DNA of 64,000 nt from Arthrobacter cavernae (lineage in GTDB: Bacteria > Actinomycetota > Actinomycetes > Actinomycetales > Micrococcaceae). This document shows, in pieces, positions 44,195-51,951 of the stretch; the stretch's first letter is position 1, and every line of letters begins with the position of its first letter. Both the position numbers and the translations under genes were made by a program. A model generated the notes under the pieces. That model was given only the letters and a program-made list of their open reading frames with translations, did no database searches and was not told the DNA's origin. Location of the stretch: positions 1 to 64,000 of the forward strand of contig NZ_JAFNLL010000012.1 of the NCBI RefSeq assembly GCF_017368795.1, read 5' to 3'.

Positions 44195-44935
44195 CTAGCG
44201 GCCGTACGGGTTCCCCGGCTGGTTGTAGGGGTTCGCGAAAGGCTGGGCCTTGCGGAAGTACGGTGCCGAGGCCGGCAAGTACAGCAGCACGATCGCGGCG
44301 ATGCCCAGCAGGATGGTGATGGTGCCCACACCGATCTGGGTCAGCCCCAGCAGTGAAATTGCGGCGAAGACCGTTCCGAGGATGCGTGCCCAGTTCTTGC
44401 CCTTGCGGACGCCGAATGCAACCAGGGCGTAGAGCCCGGCGAAGATCACCGAGACGACAATGAAGACGGTGACCAGGCCGCCGATGAGGCTGTCGGCGTC
44501 GATGCCCGAGGCATTGCTGCCCTGGGCAGCCAAGGCCTCCTCGATCATGCGCTTGCCTTCCGGCGAATTCAGCGTGGCGGACGCGAACGGGATGCCGATC
44601 AAGGTCAGCAGCCCGGCCGCAAGGATCAGCCAGAAGGAGATGTTGACCAGTTGCGGCACGCCGGCCGGCGCTGGCTGCTGGCTCGGCCACACGTTCTGCT
44701 GTGCGTACGGGGAGGGCTGCTGGCCGTAGGGCGAGGGCTGCTGGCCGTACGGGGGCGGCTGCTGGCCATACTGGGGAGCCTGCTGGCCGTACTGCGGGGC
44801 GGCGGGCTGGCCCGGCTGAGGAGCCTGCTGGCCGTACTGGGGAGCCTGCTGGCCGTACTGCGGCTGTTCGGGGGTTCCGTTGCCGGGGCTGGTTCCGTCA
44901 CCCGGGTTGGACGGCGGATAGGGAGGGTTGCTCAT
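44195..44935 (-). CDS. Membrane protein with Gln/Tyr/Pro-rich repeat tail
   Basis: The 246-residue protein has a cytoplasmic-looking N-terminal tail of about 90 residues made of repeated YGQQ units (PQYGQQAPQYGQQ and similar). Four membrane segments follow: FWLILAAGLLTLIGIPFA, LVTVFIVVSVIFAGLYALVAFG, ILGTVFAAISLLGL and ITILLGIAAIVLLYLPAS. The layout parallels the gene at 45158-45814. The function is unknown; low-complexity tails of this type often mediate clustering. AAGGAA precedes ATG 44935. Confidence 0.8.
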   Translation of the reverse strand: MSNPPYPPSNPGDGTSPGNGTPEQPQYGQQAPQYGQQAPQPGQPAAPQYGQQAPQYGQQPPPYGQQPSPYGQQPSPYAQQNVWPSQQPAPAGVPQLVNISFWLILAAGLLTLIGIPFASATLNSPEGKRMIEEALAAQGSNASGIDADSLIGGLVTVFIVVSVIFAGLYALVAFGVRKGKNWARILGTVFAAISLLGLTQIGVGTITILLGIAAIVLLYLPASAPYFRKAQPFANPYNQPGNPYGR

Positions 44936-45091
44936 GGCGTTCCTTTGCTTGGTCGACTGCGATAGCGGCTGCCGGGTGCAGCAAAACGACCCTGCCCCCA
45001 GCCTGGCTTAATTCCACCGTACCCCGCAGCAAGGCGCCCGGGAGGATCACACGCAGGAAATGTGGATGCCGGGGAGAGGAAGCGCGCAAAG

Positions 45092-45130
45092 AAGGCCACG
45101 GCAGGTCCTGGGACAGCTTGCCGTGGCCTT
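45092..45130 (-). terminator. Terminator of the 45158-45814 gene
   Basis: Perfect 12-bp arms (45092-45103 and 45119-45130) enclose a 15-base loop. On the minus strand the stem is followed by CTTTGC. It lies 28 bases after the gene's stop. Confidence 0.7.
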
Positions 45131-45157
45131 CAGTTGTGAGAGAGCGGTGGGACGGGA

Positions 45158-45814
45158 CTACACGAAGTGCTTCTGCGATTCCGGGAGCCACATCAGGACG
45201 GCTGCTGCGACTGCTGCGGCCGATCCGATGAAGTTGACGTTGAGGGTCATGAGCTGGAACAGCAGCGCAATGGCCGCCAGCCCGCCCAGGATCGACAGCA
45301 CCAGGCGCGCCCAGCGGGCGCCTTCCTTCAGCCGTATCGCAATGAATACGTAGAACGCTGCGAAGACCAGGCTGAACACGAGGCCCGCAATGCCGGCCCC
45401 GATCAGCAGTTCGCCGAACGCGCTCTGGATAGTGAAGATGTTGACAATGCTTGCTACGACTCCAAGGGCTGCGGCTGCGATCCATAGCCAGTAGGAAATG
45501 GTCAGTTGCTGCGGCACACCGGTGGTGTCCCTGAGCCGCTGGGCGATGTTGTTGAAATCCAGTCCAAAGGCGTTGCGGGCCGGGGCGGCATAGCCAAGGC
45601 CCGCCGGCGGTGCGTTGTTGGGGCCCGCGGGGACTCCGTAGCCCGGCATCGGCTGGCCCGGCTGTGCCGGCGGCTGGTACGCCTGCGGCGGCTGGTATCC
45701 CTGCGGAGGCTGGTATCCCTGCGGAGGCTGGTAACCCGCAGGAGGGACATTGCCAGGCTGTGGTGGCTGTGCGTCTGGCTGCTGAGGTTGAGGAACTTCG
45801 TTTGGGTTACTCAT
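45158..45814 (-). CDS. Membrane protein with YQPPQG repeat tail
   Basis: The 218-residue protein begins with a Pro/Gln-rich region containing tandem GYQPPQ units. A short amphipathic stretch (FGLDFNNIAQRLRDTTGV) leads into four membrane segments: LWIAAAALGVVASIVN, LLIGAGIAGLVFSLVFAAFYVFIAIRL, LVLSILGGLAAIALL and NFIGSAAAVAAAVLMWLP. It is a paralogue by layout of the 44195-44935 product. ATG 45814 has TAAAGT seven bases upstream, so it appears leaderless and separately transcribed. The frame extends to 45952 without support. Confidence 0.8.
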   Translation of the reverse strand: MSNPNEVPQPQQPDAQPPQPGNVPPAGYQPPQGYQPPQGYQPPQAYQPPAQPGQPMPGYGVPAGPNNAPPAGLGYAAPARNAFGLDFNNIAQRLRDTTGVPQQLTISYWLWIAAAALGVVASIVNIFTIQSAFGELLIGAGIAGLVFSLVFAAFYVFIAIRLKEGARWARLVLSILGGLAAIALLFQLMTLNVNFIGSAAAVAAAVLMWLPESQKHFV

Positions 45815-45925
45815 GGCACTCACTTTAGACCCGGGGTTGAAGGATGCATAGGAGATTTTCAGCCAATTTGATGCCACCTGCCGGGGCTTGTCCAAAGAAT
45901 TGCCGGAGGTCCCCAGGGCAAGAAA

Positions 45926-45968
45926 ACGGCGCCCCCAGTTCGTGCAATGCACGACTTGGAGGCGCCGT
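45926..45968 (-). terminator. Terminator of the YceI gene
   Basis: A long stem of about 18 bp with few mismatches (arms starting ACGGCGCC at 45926 and ending GGCGCCGT at 45968) is followed on the minus strand by TTTTCTTG. This is a good intrinsic terminator for the yceI-like gene ending at 46026. Confidence 0.8.
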
Positions 45969-46025
45969 GGGCGCTGGTTCAGACGTCCTGCCGACGCAGG
46001 GACTGCCCGTACTTATACGGCAGAC

Positions 46026-46574
46026 TTATGCCGCGGGGGCGATGAAGGCGAGCTCAAGGTTGATGACAACCTTGTCGCTGACCAGCACGCCGCCGGCCTC
46101 AAGCACTGCGTTCCAGGTCAGGCCGAATTCCTTGCGGCTGATGGTGGTCTCGCCGGAGATGCCGGCGCGGGTGTTGCCGAAGGGGTCAACGGCCACGCCG
46201 TTGAATTCGGTCTCAATGGCGACCTCCTTGGTGACGCCCTTGATGGTGAGATCGCCCACCAAGTCGAAGCTGTCGCCGTTGGCCTTGATGTGGCGGGAGA
46301 CAAAGGTGATTTCCGGGAACTTCTCGACGTCGAAGAAGTCCTCGCCCTTGACGTGGCCGTCGCGGTTGACGTCGCCGGAGTCGAAGCTGGCGGTCTGGAT
46401 GCTCGCGCTGACCTTGGAGTCTGCAAGGCTCTCGCCCAGTTCCAGGGTGGCCTCGGCTTGTGTGAACTGGCCACGGACCTTGCTGATGCCTGCGTGCCGG
46501 ACGGTGAAGCCGATCTCGCTGTGGGAGTTGTCGAGGGTCCAGATGCCGGTGGTGACGTTGGCGGGGAGAGTCAT
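46026..46574 (-). CDS. YceI-family lipid-binding protein
   Basis: YceI proteins are lipocalin-like barrels that bind polyisoprenoids or similar lipids. The 182-residue protein has GIWTLDNSHSEIGFTVRHAGISKVRGQF, the DVEKFPEITFVSRHIKA segment and VGDLTIKGVTKEVAIETEF, all typical. No signal peptide is visible, so it appears cytoplasmic, unlike E. coli YceI. I start at ATG 46574 with AAGGAG upstream; the frame extends to 46643. A palindrome at 46629-46644 could be a MarR-type operator. Confidence 0.9.
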   Translation of the reverse strand: MTLPANVTTGIWTLDNSHSEIGFTVRHAGISKVRGQFTQAEATLELGESLADSKVSASIQTASFDSGDVNRDGHVKGEDFFDVEKFPEITFVSRHIKANGDSFDLVGDLTIKGVTKEVAIETEFNGVAVDPFGNTRAGISGETTISRKEFGLTWNAVLEAGGVLVSDKVVINLELAFIAPAA

Positions 46575-46628
46575 GGTGGTGCTCCTTGTTCGTGTGGAAG
46601 GTGGTCCGTTGCCTGGCCTGCTGACTGT

Positions 46629-46644
46629 TAGTTGAACTATCAAC
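46629..46644. promoter_or_regulatory. MarR-like palindrome upstream of yceI
   Basis: GTTGA-ACTA-TCAAC (46631-46644) and the overlapping TAGTTGAACTA (46629-46639) are inverted repeats. TTGACA on the minus strand (46654-46659) is a good -35, so the palindrome covers the -10 region. The surrounding 46640-46770 stretch is notably AT-rich and holds a 12-bp palindrome at 46668-46679. Confidence 0.5.
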
Positions 46645-46778
46645 CGACCCTTATGTCAAGTATAAACATGCATATGCATCTTTTATTCCAATGCGGCGGG
46701 AACGTTTCGCAACAATCTTGAGTTCTACATTCCGTAGAAGATTTCAGATCACCCGACATCTTTGAGAAACTGGTAAAC

Positions 46779-47444
46779 ATGCCCCAAGCAACTGTCCATC
46801 TGCTTCGCCATGGCGAGGTCCACAATCCCGATGGCGTCCTCTATGGCAGGCTGCCCGAATTCCACCTGTCCGAACGCGGACGGGACATGGCGCAGATGCT
46901 TGCCGAGCACTTTGCCGCCCGTGTCCAGGACGGCGCCAGGATCGTGCACCTGGTCGCTTCGCCGCTGACGCGTGCCCAGGAGACGGCGCAGCCCACGGCT
47001 GAGGCGCTCAACCTTGAGATCCACACCGAGCCGCGCATCATCGAGGCCGAGAACCACTTCCAGGGCCTCCACGCCACCATGGGCGAGTTCTTCAAGCCCA
47101 AGCACTGGTTCCAGCTGCGCAACCCGCTGCGCCCGTCCTGGGGCGAAGCCTACAAGGACCAGGCCGCCCGCATGCTGGCCGCCGTCGAAGATGCACGGCT
47201 GCGCGCGATCGCCCTCGGTGGCGACGGCGCGGAAGCCATCCTGGTCAGCCACCAGCTGCCCATCTGGGCCACCCGCCTGAGCGCCGAAGGCCGCCGCCTG
47301 TGGCACGATCCGCGCAAGCGCGAATGCACACTCACCTCCCTGACGTCCCTGGTGTTCGACGACGACGGCAGGATCGTGCGCGTCGACTACAGCGAACCGG
47401 CCGCCGTGCTTCTGCCCGGCGCAGCCAGCACCCCGGGGGCATAG
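46779..47444 (+). CDS. Histidine phosphatase-family protein (phosphoglycerate mutase-like)
   Basis: This 221-residue protein has the phosphohistidine signature TVHLLRHGEVHN at residues 5-16, with the catalytic His in LRHGE, then the phosphate-binding SPLTRAQETAQP and ILVSHQLPIW near the C-terminus. The substrate is unknown. It heads the cytochrome c maturation operon, in the same order I recall from mycobacteria (mutase, TlpA, CcdA, ResB, CcsB). The next ORF starts two bases after its stop. Confidence 0.9.
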   Translation: MPQATVHLLRHGEVHNPDGVLYGRLPEFHLSERGRDMAQMLAEHFAARVQDGARIVHLVASPLTRAQETAQPTAEALNLEIHTEPRIIEAENHFQGLHATMGEFFKPKHWFQLRNPLRPSWGEAYKDQAARMLAAVEDARLRAIALGGDGAEAILVSHQLPIWATRLSAEGRRLWHDPRKRECTLTSLTSLVFDDDGRIVRVDYSEPAAVLLPGAASTPGA

Positions 47445-47446
47445 GC

Positions 47447-48061
47447 ATGGACAGCAAGACTCCCCTCACCTCGCGCCGCGGCCTCCTGGCCGCCGGCGGC
47501 GTGCTGCTGGCCGGGCTGACCATGGGCCTTTCCGCCTGCGCGCAGGAGGACGCCCTGGCCAAGCAGGCCAAGGCCGGCGACAACAAGAACTACGTGGCCG
47601 GCGACGGCTCCGTGACCGAGTTCGCCAAGGCCGACCGCAGCTCCGCCATCGCCATCAAGGGTTCGCTCTTTGACGGCACCACCATTGAGCCCAAGGACCT
47701 GCTGGGCAAGGTGACCGTCCTGAACTTCTGGTTCGCCGCCTGCGCGCCATGCCGTGTGGAGGCGCCCGTCCTCGAAGAACTGCACCAGGAATTCAAGGCC
47801 CAGGGCGTCCAGTTCTTCGGCGTCAACCTCCGCGACGAGAAGGCCACGGCCGAGGCCTTCGAGAAGTCCTTCGGCGTGGGCTACCAGAGCTTCGATGACA
47901 AGAACGGCGCCGTGCTCCTCTCCGTCTCCGGCATCGTGCCGCCGGGCGCGGTCCCCACCACGCTGGTCCTGGACAAGGACGGCAAGGTGGCTTCCCGCGT
48001 GCTCGGCGAGATCCAGAAGAGCACCCTGAAGGCACTCATCACCTCCGCCGTGGCCGAGTAG
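47447..48061 (+). CDS. TlpA-like thiol:disulfide reductase lipoprotein (ResA type)
   Basis: This extracytoplasmic thioredoxin keeps apocytochrome c haem-binding cysteines reduced. The 204-residue protein has a signal region with RR (TSRRGLLAAGG) and lipobox LSAC, and a TlpA/ResA domain with VLNFWFAACAPCRVEAP. CAPC is the redox CxxC. GIVPPGAVPTTLVLDKDG supplies the cis-proline loop. The twin arginine may route it through Tat. It is followed 11 bases later by ccdA, which supplies it with electrons. Confidence 0.93.
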   Translation: MDSKTPLTSRRGLLAAGGVLLAGLTMGLSACAQEDALAKQAKAGDNKNYVAGDGSVTEFAKADRSSAIAIKGSLFDGTTIEPKDLLGKVTVLNFWFAACAPCRVEAPVLEELHQEFKAQGVQFFGVNLRDEKATAEAFEKSFGVGYQSFDDKNGAVLLSVSGIVPPGAVPTTLVLDKDGKVASRVLGEIQKSTLKALITSAVAE

Positions 48062-48072
48062 GCCGCAGCCCC

Positions 48073-48828
48073 ATGAACAGCCCCTTCGCCGAGACCATCC
48101 TGAACGGATCGCTGCTCCTCGCTGTGCCCGTTGCGCTGCTGGCCGGCCTGGTCTCCTTCCTCTCGCCGTGCGTGCTGCCCCTCGTCCCCGGCTACCTGGG
48201 CTACGTCACCGGGCTCACCGGCGTCGACCTCCAGAAGCAGAAGCGCGGCCGCATGCTGGCCGGAATCGGCCTGTTCGTGCTGGGCTTCTCGGTGATCTTC
48301 GTGCTGCTGGGCGGGGCCTTCGGGCAGCTCGGCACGCTCATCACCGGCCCGCAGAACGCCTGGATCACGCAGGTTCTGGGTCTCCTGGTCATTGCCATGG
48401 GCGTGGTGTTCATGGGCGGCTTCGGCTGGCTGCAGCGCGACGCCAAGATCCATGCCAAGCCGCCGGCAGGGCTGTGGGGCGCACCGCTGCTGGGCATCAC
48501 CTTCGGGCTCGGCTGGGCGCCGTGCATCGGGCCGACCTATTCGGCGGTCCAGCTGCTGAGCCTGTCCGGCGGGTCCTCCGCGACCAAGGGAGCCCTCCTC
48601 GCCTTCGCCTATAGTCTTGGCCTTGGCATCCCCTTCCTGCTGATCGCACTGGCGGTCCGGCGCGGAATCGGCGTCATGGACTTTTTCCGTACCCACCGCC
48701 TGGCCATCCAGCGGATCGGCGGCGGGATCCTGCTCCTGCTCGGCATCCTCATGGCCACCGGGGTGTGGGGCACCTGGGTGACCGGGCTGCAGTACTGGTT
48801 CCAAAACGACGTGAAGTTGCCGATCTGA
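48073..48828 (+). CDS. ccdA: CcdA thiol-disulfide transmembrane electron carrier
   Basis: CcdA carries reducing power from cytoplasmic thioredoxin across the membrane to the TlpA/ResA partner. The 251-residue protein has six membrane segments. The two redox cysteines sit in FLSPCVLPLVPGYLGYVTG and GLGWAPCIGPT, the standard pair of the DsbD/CcdA core. It is coupled to resB by a TGATG overlap at 48826-48830. Confidence 0.94.
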   Translation: MNSPFAETILNGSLLLAVPVALLAGLVSFLSPCVLPLVPGYLGYVTGLTGVDLQKQKRGRMLAGIGLFVLGFSVIFVLLGGAFGQLGTLITGPQNAWITQVLGLLVIAMGVVFMGGFGWLQRDAKIHAKPPAGLWGAPLLGITFGLGWAPCIGPTYSAVQLLSLSGGSSATKGALLAFAYSLGLGIPFLLIALAVRRGIGVMDFFRTHRLAIQRIGGGILLLLGILMATGVWGTWVTGLQYWFQNDVKLPI

Positions 48829-50543
48829 TGAGCGAGCCCGTGAAAGCCAAGAAGTCCGCCGCCACGTCCGCGGCCCCTGCGCCTAAGACGCCAGCGCCCA
48901 GGACGCCAGCCATCGACAAGGCCAAGTCCGAGGCCGCGCTGCCCGTGCTGGGGCCCAAGGACATGCTGCGCTGGGCCTGGACCCAGCTGACCAGCATGCG
49001 CACGGCCCTGTTCCTGCTGCTCCTGCTGGCCGTGGCGGCCGTCCCCGGCTCGCTGTTCCCGCAGCGCCCGGCCAACCCCTCGATCGTCACGCAGTACATC
49101 AAGGACAACCCGGACTACGGCAAGATCCTGGACGCCCTGCAGCTGTACGACGTCTACTCCTCGGCCTGGTTCTCGGCCATCTACATCCTGCTGTTCGTCT
49201 CGCTGATCGGCTGCGTCACCCCGCGCGCCATCGCGCACTACAAAGCCATGCGCTCCCAGCCGCCGCGCACCCCCAAAAGGCTCTCCCGGCTCCCCGAGTA
49301 CGGCACACTGGTGTTGCCCGCCGACGCCGGGATCCCGGCGTCGCGCGCCATCACGGATGCCGCCGGGCTGCTCAAGAGGCGCGGCTACCGCGTGGAGGTG
49401 CGGGACGCGGACGGCGCCATGCCGAACCTCGGCGCGGAACGCGGCTTCCTCAAGGAAGTCGGCAACCTGGTCTTCCACACCTCGCTGATCGGCGTCCTGG
49501 TGTCCGTGGCCGCCGGAGGCCTGTTCGGCTACAGCGGCCAGCGCATCCTGGTGGAGGGCGACACGTTCGTGAACACCCTGGTGGGCTATGACCAGTTCAC
49601 CCCGGGCACCAACTTCCAGAGCAGCTGGCTGCAGCCCTACTCCGTCCAGTTGGACAAGTTCGAGGTCAAGTTCGACCGCGAATCACCCAACAAGTTCGGC
49701 CAGCCCATCGACTTCACCGCGGACGTCACCACGAAGGACACCCCGGACGCGCCCGCCCGGAAGCAGGTGCTCAAGGTCAACGAGCCCGTCAGCCTCGGCG
49801 GCACCAGCATCTACCTGACCGGCAACGGCTACGCGCCCGTGGTCACCGTGCGCGACGGCAGCGGCAACATCGCCATGCAGGGGCCCGTCGTGGCGAAGCT
49901 GCAGGGCGACAACTACTACTCCTCCGTGGTCATCAAGGTCCCCGACGCCAAGCCGGAACAGCTCGGATTCGCCGGATTCTTCCTGCCCACGGCCTTCGTC
50001 ACCGAGCAGGGCATCTCCTTCAGCGGCGATCCCGAACTGATCAACCCCCAGATGAGCCTCAACTCGTACTACGGCGACCTCGGGCTGGACAAGGGCGTGC
50101 CGCAGAACGTCTTCGAACTGGACGTCAAGGACCTCAAGCAGCTCAACGGCCGCGACCTTGAGGCAGGCGGCATCACGCTCGCCCCGGGCATGACCTACAC
50201 CCTGCCCGAGGGCAAGGGCACCATCAGCTTCGACGGCGTCAAGAGGTACGTGGGCGTGGATATCCACCACAACCCGGGCCAGCTTTACGCACTGATCTTT
50301 GGCCTTCTCGCTGTCGCCGGCCTGGTCCTCTCCCTGTACCTGAACCGCCGCCGCGTCTGGGTCCGCACCGGCACCCACGACGACGGCCGCACCATGGTGG
50401 AATACGGCCTCCTGGCCCGCGGCGAGGACCACCGGCTCGCAGGCGAAGCCGCGGCACTCCGCGAACTCTTCAGCCGGGAATGGCAGATCGCCGATCAGGC
50501 GGACGCCCCCACCGTCTCTTCCTCAACCTCGAAGGACAACTAA
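48828..50543 (+). CDS. resB: Cytochrome c maturation protein ResB (Ccs1)
   Basis: ResB forms with CcsB the System II haem export and ligation complex. It has 571 residues from ATG 48828. The N-terminal linker is Ala/Lys/Pro-rich. Membrane segments follow (TALFLLLLLAVAAVPGSLFP, FSAIYILLFVSLIGCVTPRA, LVFHTSLIGVLVSVAAGG), then a large extracytoplasmic domain. A C-terminal segment (LYALIFGLLAVAGLVLSLYL) closes the chain. The ORF runs to 48765 upstream, but the TGATG overlap with ccdA fixes the start. It overlaps ccsB by one base (TAATG). Confidence 0.93.
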   Translation: MSEPVKAKKSAATSAAPAPKTPAPRTPAIDKAKSEAALPVLGPKDMLRWAWTQLTSMRTALFLLLLLAVAAVPGSLFPQRPANPSIVTQYIKDNPDYGKILDALQLYDVYSSAWFSAIYILLFVSLIGCVTPRAIAHYKAMRSQPPRTPKRLSRLPEYGTLVLPADAGIPASRAITDAAGLLKRRGYRVEVRDADGAMPNLGAERGFLKEVGNLVFHTSLIGVLVSVAAGGLFGYSGQRILVEGDTFVNTLVGYDQFTPGTNFQSSWLQPYSVQLDKFEVKFDRESPNKFGQPIDFTADVTTKDTPDAPARKQVLKVNEPVSLGGTSIYLTGNGYAPVVTVRDGSGNIAMQGPVVAKLQGDNYYSSVVIKVPDAKPEQLGFAGFFLPTAFVTEQGISFSGDPELINPQMSLNSYYGDLGLDKGVPQNVFELDVKDLKQLNGRDLEAGGITLAPGMTYTLPEGKGTISFDGVKRYVGVDIHHNPGQLYALIFGLLAVAGLVLSLYLNRRRVWVRTGTHDDGRTMVEYGLLARGEDHRLAGEAAALRELFSREWQIADQADAPTVSSSTSKDN

Positions 50544-51613
50544 TGCCCGTCATCAACGAAACCCTGGGCCAGTACAGCGAGCTGTTCATGCTCCTGGCCG
50601 CGGCCACGTACACGGTGGCATTCATCGCGTTCGCCTGGGACCTCGCCAAGAGCTCCAAGACCCTGCAGGCCGTGGACCTGAAGGCCGCCGCGGCCGCGGC
50701 AGGCGCCAAGGTTGCCGTCGCGGCCGGCCGTCTCGGCGGGCCCGACGCGGGCGGTTCCGACGCCGGCGGGCCGGCAGGACGTGCCGAGCGTCCGACGTCG
50801 GGACTCACCGTTGAGGGAGGCACCGCGGCGGGCGACATGAAGTACGCCGCCGAACGCCGGGTCCCGGCCCGCGTTGCGGTCGCCCTGACGGTCCTGGGCG
50901 TCGCGATCCACGGCGCCGGCGTGCTGACCCGCGCCCTGGGCGCCGGCCGCGTGCCGTGGGGCAACATGTACGAATTCCTCACCACCGGCGCGTTCGTGGC
51001 CGTGGCCGTCTTCCTGCTGGCCCTCATCCGCCGCGACCTGCGCTTCCTGGGCACGTTCGTGCTGGGCCTGGCCGTCATCATGCTCGTGGCCGCGGCCGTG
51101 GCCTACTGGACCCCGGTGGGCCACCTGGTTCCCGCGTTGCAGAGCTACTGGCTGGTCATCCACGTTTCCATCGCGGTGCTGGCCTCGGCGCTGTTCACGC
51201 TGACGTTCGCCATGTCCGCGCTGCAGCTGGTGCAGTCGTACCGGCAGAGGACCTTGGCCGCGGGCGGTGCCGACAAGCTGGGCTTCATGCGCCTGGTCCC
51301 CAACGCCCTGAGCCTGGAGAACCTCTCCTACCGCATCAACACCGTCGCGTTCGTGGGCTGGACCTTTACCCTCATGTTCGGTGCCATCTGGGCCGAAAAG
51401 GCCTGGGGCCGCTTCTGGGGCTGGGACACCAAGGAAGTCTGGACCTTCGTGATCTGGGTGGTCTACGCCGGCTACCTGCACGCCCGCGCCACCCGCGGCT
51501 GGACCGGCACCCGCGCGGCCTGGCTGTCGATCGTCGGCTACCTGTGCGTGATCTTCAACTTCACCATCGTGAACCAGTTCTTCAACGGGCTGCACTCGTA
51601 CTCGGGGCTGTAA
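50543..51613 (+). CDS. ccsB: Cytochrome c maturation protein CcsB (CcsA family)
   Basis: This is the haem-handling half of the System II synthase. The 356-residue protein has eight or so membrane segments. The conserved haem-binding WWD region is WGRFWGWDTKEVWTFVIWVVYAGYLHAR. An upstream VPWGNMYEF and later LHSYSGL are typical; His residues near residue 210 and in the last loops serve as haem ligands in the family. An Ala/Gly-rich linker (about 50-110) separates helix 1 from helix 2. It is the last gene of the operon; a 338-base gap follows. Confidence 0.94.
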   Translation: MPVINETLGQYSELFMLLAAATYTVAFIAFAWDLAKSSKTLQAVDLKAAAAAAGAKVAVAAGRLGGPDAGGSDAGGPAGRAERPTSGLTVEGGTAAGDMKYAAERRVPARVAVALTVLGVAIHGAGVLTRALGAGRVPWGNMYEFLTTGAFVAVAVFLLALIRRDLRFLGTFVLGLAVIMLVAAAVAYWTPVGHLVPALQSYWLVIHVSIAVLASALFTLTFAMSALQLVQSYRQRTLAAGGADKLGFMRLVPNALSLENLSYRINTVAFVGWTFTLMFGAIWAEKAWGRFWGWDTKEVWTFVIWVVYAGYLHARATRGWTGTRAAWLSIVGYLCVIFNFTIVNQFFNGLHSYSGL

Positions 51614-51706
51614 GGCGGGCTGCTGCCGCCAAGCTGGGGGCTGAGGTCCGTAGGGCGGGCGGCTGGGTCCGCCGAGCCGAGGCCCTTCGCCGTCGCTTAG
51701 ACACGC

Positions 51707-51754
51707 TCGAAAGGCGCCACTTCGGTCGCTGGGCGACCTCCGTGGCGCGTTCGA
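51707..51754. repeat. Compound palindrome in the ccsB-DUF559 gap
   Basis: TCGAAAGGCGCCAC...GTGGCGCGTTCGA arms enclose a second stem GGTCGC-TGG-GCGACC, separated by 3x3-base internal loops. The whole is nearly symmetric and resembles dispersed palindromic elements more than a terminator. Confidence 0.6.
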
Positions 51755-51870
51755 TCGCGATGCGCTCCTACCCGAAGGGCCGCGGCCTGGCTCGTGGGCT
51801 GCTACCCCTATGCTGCGGGGCGTCGGCTGGCTGGATCCGGACGTGATGTCGCCACCCTTCTAGCTGTGGA

Positions 51871-51919
51871 TTGCCACTTTGGGCCGCTATGAGAGCTCGA
51901 TTGCGGCCCCAAGTGGCAA
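51871..51919. terminator. 17-bp-arm hairpin before the DUF559 gene end
   Basis: Arms 51871-51887 and 51903-51919 pair over 17 bases with one T/G difference. It lies 33 bases past the stop of the minus-strand DUF559 gene and may terminate it and, in the other direction, the ccs operon. Confidence 0.7.
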
Positions 51920-51951
51920 AGGGCTTCCGAAATGTGGGTTTACTTCGGTGC

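Larger units (their letters stand above)
51614..51951. other. Non-coding gap between ccsB and the DUF559 gene
   Basis: No ORF here shows family features or normal codon use. The gap holds two hairpins, listed separately (51707-51754 and 51871-51919). The rest has no motif I can assign. Confidence 0.7.

Noticed and set aside
46629-46644. Rex operator near the cytochrome c operon
   Set aside because: The palindrome lacks the TTGTGA...TCACAA pattern of Rex sites and lies on the YceI promoter.
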